In this document: piece by piece, positions 11,918 to 18,151 of the stretch | Position numbering within the stretch: the stretch's first letter is position 1 | How the letters are laid out: every line of letters starts with the position of its first letter | DNA from: a virus | IMG/VR virus record: IMGVR_UViG_3300043788_000114 | Span: 62,001-126,000 of that record | Direction: 5' to 3' (one strand) | Length of the DNA stretch: 64,000 nt | Notes under the pieces: model-generated | What the model saw: the letters and a program-made list of their open reading frames with translations, nothing else | What the model was told of the DNA's origin: nothing | The model's database searches: none | Program-made: the position numbers and the translations under genes

Positions 11918-12461
11918 CTGACACCTCCACTATTGCGATCTTCTTTGCGTAGTACCTGACCTTCGTTTCCCACTTCTTCCGGAGCGTGGTGGCACGCTTC
12001 TCGCGCGTGAGCGCCGCCTTGAGCATCCGCTGGCAGTGAGCCAGCTTGGCGTCCGGTGCAGGGCGAGTGGTCGTTACCTTCGGCCTTACCTCCAGCGGTA
12101 GCTCATTGGCCCACGCGTAGATTTGCCGGTAGCTGCCGAAGCGTCCGTACCTTGCCGAGTGACGCATCATGTACTCATCGCGCGCTCCACGCGTGTGAGC
12201 AAGTTCGTGCGCGATCACCATTGCGAAGTCCACCTTATCTGGCGTGCGCTTGGAGAGCCGCACCTTCATCCAGTTCCCTCTAATGCTGGCTTCGCCACTA
12301 GAGTACGTGCTGCCGTTTCTCCGGGTGTATACAACCTTCACATGTAGGGATGGCGCTCCGCGCTTGCATAGATCAGGACGTTCCTCCGGCATCTGCCGAG
12401 AGATGAATGCCCGGATATGATCATCGCGCCAGTGAGTTTTGTTGCTGAGTTTGATTCGCAT
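11895..12461 (-). CDS. SprT-like zinc metallopeptidase
   Basis: 188 residues. The zinc motif HELAH at about residue 89, followed by TRGARDEYMMRH, gives an HExxH metallopeptidase of the SprT/DUF45-like type seen in phages. The C-terminus is a basic helix (LTREKRATTLRKKWETK). Family members cut or handle DNA-bound proteins, but for this protein only the zinc site is seen. It is first in a two-gene minus-strand operon that converges on the Ro gene. Confidence 0.7.
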   Translation of the reverse strand: MRIKLSNKTHWRDDHIRAFISRQMPEERPDLCKRGAPSLHVKVVYTRRNGSTYSSGEASIRGNWMKVRLSKRTPDKVDFAMVIAHELAHTRGARDEYMMRHSARYGRFGSYRQIYAWANELPLEVRPKVTTTRPAPDAKLAHCQRMLKAALTREKRATTLRKKWETKVRYYAKKIAIVEVSDEQAIAA

Positions 12462-12553
12462 AGCCGTGTTTCCCCCTGCATCTATTTTCTCATCGACGAT
12501 TTTTGTAAACTGCGAAATCGCCTGTATTCATGCGGTCTCCGACGTGTAAGTAA

Positions 12554-12568
12554 TTGACAGTACAGTGT
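12554..12568 (+). promoter_or_regulatory. Shared promoter/operator box, copy 1
   Basis: TTGACAGTACAGTGT is identical to the box at 58637-58651 (other strand) and related to that at 52704-52734. It lies 43 bases upstream of the DUF3307 gene. TTGACA may be the -35 element and ACAGT part of an operator. Confidence 0.45.
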
Positions 12569-12611
12569 CGAAATAAATCTCTTGACAAGAATTTCCCATT
12601 TTGCGGTTAGA

Positions 12612-12971
12612 ATGTTCTGGGGGAGAAAATTGCTCATCATTCTGGCGCTTGTATGGATTCACTTTGTGTCGGATTTTCTGTTGCAGTCCGACAAGATGGC
12701 GATCAATAAATCGAAGAGTTGGAAGTGGCTCGGCATCCATTGCGTAACGTACTCGACGCCGTTCCTGATCTTCGGCTGGCGCTTCGCGCTGGTCACCCTT
12801 GCTTTCCATTTCGTGACGGATGCGATCACGTCGCGTGGCACAGCGTACCTGTGGAAGCGGGAGATGCGACACTGGTTCTTCTCGCTCATCGGCTTCGATC
12901 AGGCGATCCACCTGAGCACGCTGATTTTGACCTACCATTTTTTGCTTGCAAAGAATCTGGAATGGGTGTAG
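12612..12971 (+). CDS. DUF3307-family membrane protein
   Basis: 119 residues. The pattern HFVSDFLLQSDKMAINKSKSW, HFVTDAITSRGTAYLWK and HWFFSLIGFDQAIHLSTL matches DUF3307, a family of small multi-pass membrane proteins of unknown role found in phages and bacteria. Four hydrophobic segments with conserved His/Asp in or next to them suggest a membrane-embedded metal or catalytic site. No good ribosome site; the start MFWGRK is inferred. It is followed by a structured RNA and a terminator. Confidence 0.75.
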   Translation: MFWGRKLLIILALVWIHFVSDFLLQSDKMAINKSKSWKWLGIHCVTYSTPFLIFGWRFALVTLAFHFVTDAITSRGTAYLWKREMRHWFFSLIGFDQAIHLSTLILTYHFLLAKNLEWV

Positions 12972-12982
12972 GCTGATTTTCG

Positions 12983-13074
12983 TGCAGATAAGGACCAAAT
13001 CCGTGAACACGAGAATGACCGGGAAGCGGGTCATTTGGGGAATCGTGTCCGGGGGTTTGGGAACCTAATCTGCA
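12983..13074 (+). ncRNA. Long-hairpin small RNA before a terminator
   Basis: Nested stems: TGCAGAT (12983-12989)/ATCTGCA (13068-13074); AGG/CCT; CCAAATCC (12995-13002)/GGGTTTGG (13053-13060); ACACGA (13007-13012)/TCGTGT (13043-13048); AATGACC (13014-13020)/GGTCATT (13029-13035). A strong terminator follows at 13097. A GTG-started 21-codon frame (13003-13068, MNTRMTGKRVIWGIVSGG...) with an AAGGA site lies inside, so a membrane microprotein is the alternative reading. Confidence 0.6.
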
Positions 13075-13096
13075 ACAAGATTCGGAACTCAAAGCA

Positions 13097-13122
13097 CCCC
13101 GGCTCAGGCCGGGGATTTTTTT
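13097..13122 (+). terminator. Rho-independent terminator
   Basis: CCCCGGC (13097-13103) and GCCGGGG (13108-13114), loop TCAG, followed by ATTTTTTT. Starts the second tRNA cluster region. Confidence 0.92.
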
Positions 13123-13135
13123 GGTCTTTGAAAAA

Positions 13136-13210
13136 GCGGGTTTAAGCTAGTTGGCAAACTGCCTGCCTCCAAATCAGGACTCAGGGGTTCGATTCCTCTA
13201 ACCCGCGCCA
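13136..13210 (+). tRNA. tRNA-Trp (CCA)
   Basis: Acceptor GCGGGTT/AACCCGC, loop ctccaaa (CCA) with a C31-T39 mismatch, T-loop TTCGATT, G73 as in Trp, CCA encoded. Confidence 0.9.
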
Positions 13211-13211
13211 T

Positions 13212-13287
13212 CGCGACGTAGCTCAGGTGGTGGAGCGCCGATCTCATAAGTCGGAGGGCGAGGCTTCGAGTGCCTCCGTCGCGACCA
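13212..13287 (+). tRNA. tRNA-Met or -Ile2 (CAT)
   Basis: Acceptor CGCGACG/CGTCGCG, D-stem GCTC/GAGC, anticodon stem CCGAT/GTCGG, loop ctcataa (CAT), T-loop TTCGAGT, A73, CCA encoded. The T-stem has C53-G61 instead of G53-C61. It may be lysidinylated Ile2. Confidence 0.85.
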
Positions 13288-13293
13288 AGTTTT

Positions 13294-13388
13294 GCCGGAA
13301 TCCTCGGGCGAGGCGCTGGGATTTATAACCCCGGTTGTTGTCGGTAGATTGCCGATGTGCGAGGGATCATACCCCTCTTCCGGCCCCA
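13294..13388 (+). tRNA. tRNA-like gene with long variable arm, possibly Ile (TAT)
   Basis: Acceptor GCCGGAA/TTCCGGC and encoded CCA with C73. D-arm CCTC-GGGC-GAGG has a 4-base loop. The anticodon arm holds TTTATAA: with an A31-C39 mismatch the loop gives TAT (Ile). If the stem is G-C closed instead, the loop is enlarged to 8 bases. A class-II-like variable arm TCGG-TAGATT-GCCGA follows, which is not expected for Ile. T-arm GAGGG-ATCATAC-CCCTC has a non-canonical loop. A decayed or unusual tRNA. Confidence 0.55.
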
Positions 13389-13390
13389 GT

Positions 13391-13467
13391 GAGCGCGTCG
13401 TATAGCGGCTGATTATACCTGCCTCTTAAGCAGGCTGACGCTGGTTCAAATCCAGCCGCGCTCACCA
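13391..13467 (+). tRNA. tRNA-Lys (CTT)
   Basis: Acceptor GAGCGCG/CGCGCTC, D-stem GTAT/ATAC, anticodon stem CCTGC/GCAGG, loop ctcttaa (CTT), T-loop TTCAAAT, A73, CCA encoded. Confidence 0.93.
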
Positions 13468-13474
13468 AAGTTTT

Positions 13475-13560
13475 GGGATCGTACTCGAATTGGATGCAGA
13501 GACCTGACTTTTAATCAGCGGGGAAACCCAATGGGGGTTCGAGTCCCCCCGGTCCCACCA
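13475..13560 (+). tRNA. tRNA-Lys (TTT) with an extra variable hairpin
   Basis: Acceptor GGGATCG/CGGTCCC, loop cttttaa (TTT), T-loop TTCGAGT, A73, CCA encoded. Between the anticodon arm and T-arm lies GGG-GAAA-CCC, a small extra arm that Lys tRNAs normally lack. Length 86. Confidence 0.85.
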
Positions 13561-13564
13561 AGTT

Positions 13565-13641
13565 GCTCCCGTATCGGCGCTGTCTTCTAAACAGCAGGCC
13601 GTAGACGGATGACGCGGGTTCGACTCCTGCCGGGAGCGCCA
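13565..13641 (+). tRNA. tRNA-Arg (TCT), D-loop relocated
   Basis: Acceptor GCTCCCG/CGGGAGC, anticodon stem GCTGT/ACAGC with loop cttctaa (TCT), T-arm GCGGG-TTCGACT-CCTGC, G73, CCA encoded. Only 7 bases (TATCGGC) lie before the anticodon arm and 17 after it. CGGC pairs with GCCG after the anticodon arm, and the D-loop-like TAGACGGATGA follows. Total length is normal. Confidence 0.88.
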
Positions 13642-13647
13642 TGTTTT

Positions 13648-13725
13648 GCCGCTGTACCTCACCCGCCTCCTAAGCGGGATTCGAGTAACTGGATGATGCC
13701 GGTTCAACTCCGGCCAGCGGCACCA
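13648..13725 (+). tRNA. tRNA-Arg (CCT), D-loop relocated
   Basis: Acceptor GCCGCTG/CAGCGGC, anticodon stem CCCGC/GCGGG, loop ctcctaa (CCT), T-arm GCCGG-TTCAACT-CCGGC, A73, CCA encoded. Seven bases (TACCTCA) precede the anticodon arm. After it come GAGTA, pairing back with TA(C)CTC, and ACTGGATGAT with the GGA element. Confidence 0.88.
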
Positions 13726-13730
13726 GTTTT

Positions 13731-13807
13731 GCTGCCGTACCGGGTCGCCCTCCGAAGGCGAATACCGTAGATGGAGAAGGCAGGTTCGAGTCCTGTCGGC
13801 AGCGCCA
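13731..13807 (+). tRNA. tRNA-Arg (CCG), D-loop relocated
   Basis: Acceptor GCTGCCG/CGGCAGC, anticodon stem TCGCC/GGCGA, loop ctccgaa (CCG), T-arm GCAGG-TTCGAGT-CCTGT, G73, CCA encoded. TACCGGG precedes the anticodon arm. CCGTA after it pairs back, and GATGGAGAAG carries the GGA element. Confidence 0.88.
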
Positions 13808-13811
13808 GTTT

Positions 13812-13889
13812 GCAGGGTTAACTCAGTCCGCTCAGAGTGCCTCTCCTACAAAGAGGAAGCCGCAGGTTGAAATCCTGCACCCTGCACCA
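13812..13889 (+). tRNA. tRNA-Val (TAC), atypical
   Basis: Acceptor GCAGGGT/ACCCTGC, D-stem ACTC/GAGT, anticodon stem CCTCT/AGAGG, loop cctacaa (TAC) with C33 instead of U33, A73, CCA. The T-loop TTGAAAT has G56 and the D-loop AGTCCGCTCA has CC in place of GG, so the 19-56 contact seems swapped to C-G. Confidence 0.82.
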
Positions 13890-13894
13890 AGTTT

Positions 13895-13967
13895 GCCGGT
13901 CAAGCACATGCGGATGTGTACTCCCTTGGTAAGGGAGAGGCAGAGAGTTCGATCCTCTCGACCGGCC
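13895..13967 (+). tRNA. tRNA-Thr (GGT)
   Basis: Acceptor GCCGGTC/GACCGGC, anticodon stem CTCCC/GGGAG, loop ttggtaa (GGT), T-arm GAGAG-TTCGATC-CTCTC. Only CCA, with no separate base 73, follows the acceptor strand, so the encoded end is one base short. Confidence 0.85.
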
Positions 13968-13973
13968 CAGTTT

Positions 13974-14048
13974 GCCGATGTAGCTCAATGGGAGAGCATT
14001 CCCTTGATAAGGGAAAGGTCAGTGGATCGGTACCACTCATCGGCACCA
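13974..14048 (+). tRNA. tRNA-Ile (GAT)
   Basis: Acceptor GCCGATG/CATCGGC, D-stem GCTC/GAGC, anticodon stem TTCCC/GGGAA, loop ttgataa (GAT), A73, CCA encoded. T-loop ATCGGTA has A54. Confidence 0.92.
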
Positions 14049-14065
14049 AGTGTAGAATTGCAGGC

Positions 14066-14392
14066 ATGGCTCAATGGGAAGTGACTATACGCGCAAACAT
14101 TCTCATCACAGACGATGATGATGACGAAAACCAGTTTGCTGAGCAGTACACTTTCATCTGGTCCGCGCCCGACTTCATTTCGGCAGTGATGTCAGTCCAG
14201 CAGAAGCTCGACACTTTGAACGAGCGCACGAAGAAGAAGTGGGAAGAGACTGCTCGCAAAGCACGATTCATGGAAGAATACAACATCGTCGGGTTGATCG
14301 AAACCGATCACGTGCTATTCGGCGACAAGTGGATAGATGAGTTCGTAGAACGAGGCGTAATAGATCGCAATTATGCCGAAGATGAAAGTTGA
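14066..14392 (+). CDS. Hypothetical acidic protein, 108 residues
   Basis: Begins MAQWEVTIRANILITDDDDDENQ and contains a helical middle (SAVMSVQQKLDTLNERTKKKWEETARK). Acidic overall. It is inserted between two tRNAs, its stop codon touching tRNA-Gly. No ribosome site is clear. No family recognised. Confidence 0.6.
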   Translation: MAQWEVTIRANILITDDDDDENQFAEQYTFIWSAPDFISAVMSVQQKLDTLNERTKKKWEETARKARFMEEYNIVGLIETDHVLFGDKWIDEFVERGVIDRNYAEDES

Positions 14393-14467
14393 GCGGGTGT
14401 CGTCCAACGGTAGGGCCACAGCCTTCCAAGCTGTTGACGAGGAGTTCGAATCTCCCCACCCGCTCCA
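14393..14467 (+). tRNA. tRNA-Gly (TCC)
   Basis: Acceptor GCGGGTG/CACCCGC, anticodon stem ACAGC/GCTGT, loop cttccaa (TCC), T-loop TTCGAAT, T73, CCA encoded. Last tRNA of the array. Confidence 0.95.
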
Positions 14468-14538
14468 TCACTCTCCGGAATAAAATCTGGAATAATTTGT
14501 GCTCGGAATTTCGATTTCTCCCGTGCTAAACTGCGCTC

Positions 14539-15177
14539 ATGTCTCTGAGCCTTGTCCCAATGCCGCTTCCGCCGCAGCCGTCTTTCCTGAATCCCAAGCG
14601 CAAACGACTCTGGGAAAAGTACAACGGCAAATGCCACTGGTGCGGATGCGAAACGCGGTTGGTGAATGACACAGCGCCGGATAAGGCAACCATCGATCAC
14701 ATCATCCCGCGCTACAAAGGCGGCACAAACGATCCCGCAAATCTGGTAAATTCCTGCAATCTTTGCAACAACCGGCGAAACTACGAAGATCATTTCGGAC
14801 TTGCCGAAGGCACCTTGTTAGGGAAGTACAAGGGAGGCCAGAGCAACACGGAACGCAGGGCGGCGCGGCGCGCGCAACTGAAGCACATCGCTCTAACCGG
14901 TGACGAAAAACGGGCGATCCTCGAAAGACTCGACGCTGGGAAGACACAACCACAACCACAGCCGCAAGCACCGATTCAGACGCGTCCGCCAGCGGCCCGC
15001 TACAGCACGGAGGAGGTCCTTCGCGAGCAGCGCGATCAGGCGCAGAAACGCATCGTCGAATTGCAGAAGGAATTGGATCGAGTGCAGGCCATCGCGGCGA
15101 CGCAGGAAAAAGAATTGAAGTCGATCACTGTGGTGGGGCTTATCCGGAAGCGGATCGCCGAGTGGCTTTTGTCTTGA
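14539..15177 (+). CDS. HNH endonuclease with coiled-coil tail
   Basis: 212 residues. HNH core at about residues 33-78: CHWCGCET, ATIDHIIPRYKGG, NLVNSCNLCNNRR. A Gln/Pro linker (QPQPQPQAP) leads to a coiled coil (STEEVLREQRDQAQKRIVELQKELDRVQ). The TAAACT box six bases before the ATG suggests a leaderless transcript. It closes the tRNA region and converges with the minus-strand block; a hairpin GCGCGG/CCGCGC at about 15211-15234 lies between them. Confidence 0.87.
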   Translation: MSLSLVPMPLPPQPSFLNPKRKRLWEKYNGKCHWCGCETRLVNDTAPDKATIDHIIPRYKGGTNDPANLVNSCNLCNNRRNYEDHFGLAEGTLLGKYKGGQSNTERRAARRAQLKHIALTGDEKRAILERLDAGKTQPQPQPQAPIQTRPPAARYSTEEVLREQRDQAQKRIVELQKELDRVQAIAATQEKELKSITVVGLIRKRIAEWLLS

Positions 15178-15318
15178 CACGCTGCTAGAAATGCCATACA
15201 ACCATGAGAGCGCGGTTTCCGCCGATCCCGCGCGGGGTGCGAGCACTCCCAAAAGGCTCAGCCCTCCCCCTTGCAGCGGCCTGTCGTTTTCTTCCGGTTG
15301 AGACGGGCCGTTGCTTCC

Positions 15319-15453
15319 TCACTTCTCCTTGTAAATAATGGATTCCTTCATCACGCTGCCGCCGTGAAACGACGGTACGATTTCAGAGAGGCGCACCGAA
15401 AGCGGCGATCTCATCGCCAGTTCAATCTGCGCTTGGCGGATCGTCGCGAGCAT
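15319..15453 (-). CDS. Small hypothetical protein
   Basis: 44 residues (MLATIRQAQIELAMRSPLSV ...) from an ATG preceded by GAAGAAG, overlapping the upstream gene by 32 bases. It is the last gene of the minus-strand block. No family recognised; the start is uncertain. Confidence 0.35.
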   Translation of the reverse strand: MLATIRQAQIELAMRSPLSVRLSEIVPSFHGGSVMKESIIYKEK

Positions 15454-15595
15454 TCTTCTTCGCGTCCTGCGCGCGGCAGGGAATTGCGCGTGCGTACACA
15501 CCCACTCGCACCGAAAGTTGCACCAGTCGCCTCTGCTTTTCATCGAGCGTCACGGCATCGAACAGGACCCACTTTAGCTTATCGACGGCGGTCAT
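15422..15595 (-). CDS. Small hypothetical protein
   Basis: 57 residues starting MTAVDKLKWVLFDAVTLDEK after an AAGGAG site. Its ATG overlaps the stop codon of 15592-15771, so translation is coupled. Family unknown. Confidence 0.6.
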   Translation of the reverse strand: MTAVDKLKWVLFDAVTLDEKQRRLVQLSVRVGVYARAIPCRAQDAKKNARDDPPSAD

Positions 15596-15771
15596 GAATT
15601 CTCCTTCAGCAACTCTTGGTTCCTCCGCTTCGCCGCCCGCTTGAGCCTGTAGCGCGCGTTGGCGCACTTGCGGCACTCCTTGATGATCAGGCCCCCGCGA
15701 CGATGCTCGATCACGTTGGTCCCCATCTTCAGGTGGCCTTGGCGGCAGCGGTCGGATGGTTTGGGCGGCAT
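15592..15771 (-). CDS. Small zinc-finger-like protein
   Basis: 59 residues: CRQGHLKMGTN near the start and KECRKCANARYRLKRAAKRR near the end, a Cys/His pattern typical of phage zinc-binding microproteins, with a basic C-terminus. A TTGACG-17-TAGCGT promoter-like pair ends six bases before the ATG, with repeats of GGAATTACG, so it may be leaderless. Confidence 0.6.
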   Translation of the reverse strand: MPPKPSDRCRQGHLKMGTNVIEHRRGGLIIKECRKCANARYRLKRAAKRRNQELLKENS

Positions 15772-15919
15772 GGAATTACGCTACCCCGAGTATGGAATTA
15801 CGTCAAGACGCGGCGATTCCTCGCCGCCGCTCGCCAGCGATGATCGAGTGGTGCTGAGTCGTGCTGAGAGTTTCCAGAGGCGGTACGTGGAGTGGTGCAG
15901 GTGGCGGGACTGGCGTAGC

Positions 15920-16108
15920 TTAGGCCGCTGCGGTCTCGTAGTCAAACTTCGAGCGGGCCATGAATCCTTCATCGAGAATCAGGGTGTTCAGGCGGTGCTT
16001 TGTATTGCGCGCGAGTTCCGGAAGATCGGGCCAGTGAACCTCGGCCTTTTCGCCACTGATCCCGACCACAACTCCCGGCTCCCCGGCGACAGCATTTGCC
16101 AGATACAC
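15920..16108 (-). CDS. Small beta-barrel-like protein
   Basis: 62 residues from a GTG start (YLANAVAGEPGVVVGISGEKAEVHW). The run of short strands with GEPGVVVGI resembles KOW/SH3-like small barrels. The frame is stopped just upstream, which forces the GTG; GGGGACAGG is the ribosome site. It has its own promoter (16146-16174). Family not identified. Confidence 0.5.
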   Translation of the reverse strand: MYLANAVAGEPGVVVGISGEKAEVHWPDLPELARNTKHRLNTLILDEGFMARSKFDYETAAA

Positions 16109-16145
16109 CCTGTCCCCGACTTAGATGCTTGCACTCATTGCTTGC

Positions 16146-16174
16146 AGTATGCGGCCAATTCCTGCGCCTGTCAA
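16146..16174 (-). promoter_or_regulatory. Minus-strand promoter
   Basis: On the minus strand TTGACA (16174-16169), 17-base spacer, CATACT (16151-16146). Serves the gene at 15920-16108 and those beyond. Confidence 0.6.
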
Positions 16175-16199
16175 GCAAGGATGCTCCGTATTGCTTGCG

Positions 16200-16400
16200 C
16201 TAGATCGGCAGATTCATCGTCTCGGCCACTGGGGTGCCGGTGGGCATTTTGCAATCCCTATGCCTCAATCGGCCATCCACGCCAATAAACCAGCGTTCAC
16301 GCTTCCTGATTCGCTTGCCACAATCGGCGCAGATTCTTCTTCCCGCCTGCTGTAATACTGGCGGGTTGAGTTCGCTGCCGCATTTGTCGCAGATGGTCAT
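16200..16400 (-). CDS. Zinc-ribbon protein
   Basis: 66 residues starting MTICDKCGSELNPP with three cysteine pairs (CDKC, CADC, HRDC), a zinc ribbon probably used in nucleic-acid or protein binding. The ATG overlaps the stop of the HNH-AP2 gene upstream by four bases. Confidence 0.65.
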   Translation of the reverse strand: MTICDKCGSELNPPVLQQAGRRICADCGKRIRKRERWFIGVDGRLRHRDCKMPTGTPVAETMNLPI

Positions 16401-17083
16401 TGCAGCCTCGCAAATTCGCCATGATAAACCGTTGCCGCTGCGCAATAAGCTGCATAAGCAGACTCCCTGTCGACGAAAACACCAAGATTTATTTGCCGAT
16501 TATCGCTGTCAATCCGTGCCCTCCACTTCTTGAGATGCTTTTCCCACGTTACGCCTTTATAGCCAGATTGATTGGACCTGTACCTCCGCTGATTCCGCTT
16601 TTGCTCAAAATCGTTCGCAATCCTGAGATTGATCCTGCCTTCAATAAGCCGTCGATTATCGAGTGTATCGCCGAAGGCGTGGTCGCCCTCCCGCTTGTCG
16701 CCGTAAGGAAGTCCGAGAATTTCGCGGTGCATGAAAATCGAATATGATTTCCCATTTACCCGTGGGCTACAGCGTGCGGCATAATAACTGCGTGTATGCG
16801 GGTTCCAGTGCGCTTGCCACCTAAAAAGAGACAGCCACTTATAGTCTGACTGCCAGACCAACGCGTATTGTCCCTTCGTGAGCGGAATGAGGCGGCACGG
16901 AACGCCGTCAATCTTGAACCCTCCAAGCTCTGTTCGCGGAACTATGCGACCATGGCCAGTCAGGTACCTTCTCGGCTCGCCTTTGCGAACGGCCTCTTTT
17001 GTCCGTGTTTTGTTAGAGATCGTAGTTTTTTCGCCGCAGCCGCATTGGCAATATCCGTAAGGAATGTTGGCTATTGAACTCAT
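16397..17083 (-). CDS. HNH-AP2 homing endonuclease
   Basis: 228 residues. N-terminal CQCGCGEKT zinc knuckle; the HNH core is around residues 125-165 (FMHREILGLPYGDKREGDHAFGDTL then RINLRIAND); the C-terminal AP2-like DNA-binding domain has SGYKGVTWEKHLKKWRARI and LGVFVDRESAYAAYCAAA. This domain order is that of phage HNH-AP2 homing nucleases. The DHxFGDTLDNR stretch carries the metal-finger residues. Confidence 0.85.
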   Translation of the reverse strand: MSSIANIPYGYCQCGCGEKTTISNKTRTKEAVRKGEPRRYLTGHGRIVPRTELGGFKIDGVPCRLIPLTKGQYALVWQSDYKWLSLFRWQAHWNPHTRSYYAARCSPRVNGKSYSIFMHREILGLPYGDKREGDHAFGDTLDNRRLIEGRINLRIANDFEQKRNQRRYRSNQSGYKGVTWEKHLKKWRARIDSDNRQINLGVFVDRESAYAAYCAAATVYHGEFARLQ

Positions 17084-17433
17084 TGTTTATCCTTCGGTGG
17101 ACATGGCTTTCCGCCTGCATTATGGCTTGCCGCGTGGCACCAGAAGCAGCCGCCGACTAAATTATCTAGTCCCCATCCGAATCGTCGTCTAGTGTGAATG
17201 TGGACAAGATGCCAACGTTCAAATAGTTCTCCATCAAATGGCAAAACTCCTGAAAGATGCCTAGCGTCGAGAGGTTTGCCGTATTCATCCCGTAGCTCAC
17301 AGCGCCCTCCAGATCGCTCGTAGACGGCTTTCCTGATCGCGGCCTTCTCTTCCCTCGTCGGCTCGCCACGGCGCGGCGTAGCGCGCTTCCGGCGCACCGG
17401 AGTGTAGCGTCGGATCGGCCCGCTGCGTTTCAA
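17080..17433 (-). CDS. HNH-like endonuclease
   Basis: 117 residues with a very basic head (RRYTPVRRKRATPRR). The core reads YERSGGRCELR, ARHLSG, WHLVHIHTRRRFGWGLDNLVGGCFWCHAASH: a compact HNH finger with Cys pairs and conserved His. It overlaps both neighbours by four bases. Confidence 0.75.
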   Translation of the reverse strand: MKRSGPIRRYTPVRRKRATPRRGEPTREEKAAIRKAVYERSGGRCELRDEYGKPLDARHLSGVLPFDGELFERWHLVHIHTRRRFGWGLDNLVGGCFWCHAASHNAGGKPCPPKDKQ

Positions 17434-17657
17434 AGGAAATCCTCATCGATGCCTGCCGCTGAGAGAACTTTTTCCGGAACGAACAGGTGCCGGTGATTCT
17501 CCCGGACCCACATCCGGACAGTTGCGTTTCCTGCCGCGTCCTTCTCGCTGATTCTCAGTTCCGCCAGCAAAAGATCGAATTTCGATGGCTCCGGAGGCGG
17601 CTCGTGCGCGCCGCGCATCATCCCCAGTTGCCAGCCGGTCAACTTGCTTCGTTTCAT
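17430..17657 (-). CDS. Hypothetical protein
   Basis: 75 residues (MKRSKLTGWQLGMMRGAHEP), helical, no family recognised. Start and stop overlap both neighbours by four bases, typical of this tightly coupled operon. Confidence 0.6.
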   Translation of the reverse strand: MKRSKLTGWQLGMMRGAHEPPPEPSKFDLLLAELRISEKDAAGNATVRMWVRENHRHLFVPEKVLSAAGIDEDFL

Positions 17658-18151
17658 GGAAAATAGGCCCTCTGTTCTGCCGGTGTACCGGTCACGTCCT
17701 CGTACATCGCACGTCTGACGCGCTCTCGCATCTCCGGATCGAGCGTCGCCACGAACTCAAGAATGTTCTCTTCCCAATTCAAATCCCGGTGGTAAAGCGT
17801 CTCCGCCTCTTTGCCTTCAAACGGCGTCAGCGACAGATGACAGCCAAGATCGCTCGTGACCGGTACCCAGCGCGCCTGCTTCAGACGGTCGAACTTTATA
17901 AGCATCCACCACTGGCCCTGAATGCGCTCGGGTGGTTTGGTGCGGACCACTCCCCGGTCATTGCGGTAGCACCAGTAGCAGTAGAAGACGACGGTCCCGG
18001 CAGGAAACATGGACGGATCGAACGGGCGAGGATTCCAGAACTTTGCGCCCAGCTTTTCGAGCAGCCTACGCGCAACTTCTCCTTCATTTGGTGAGCCCGG
18101 TCGCTCCGCGAGACGACGGAGGGATTCAATCGTTTTGCTTTTGTTCCTCAC
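17654..18151 (-). CDS. DUF2786-like N-terminus protein
   Basis: 165 residues. The N-terminal helix pair (TIESLRRLAERPGSPNEGEVARRLLEKLGA) resembles DUF2786. The middle is aromatic with two Cys (VVFYCYWCYRNDRG). Function unknown in that family. Confidence 0.55.
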   Translation of the reverse strand: MRNKSKTIESLRRLAERPGSPNEGEVARRLLEKLGAKFWNPRPFDPSMFPAGTVVFYCYWCYRNDRGVVRTKPPERIQGQWWMLIKFDRLKQARWVPVTSDLGCHLSLTPFEGKEAETLYHRDLNWEENILEFVATLDPEMRERVRRAMYEDVTGTPAEQRAYFP

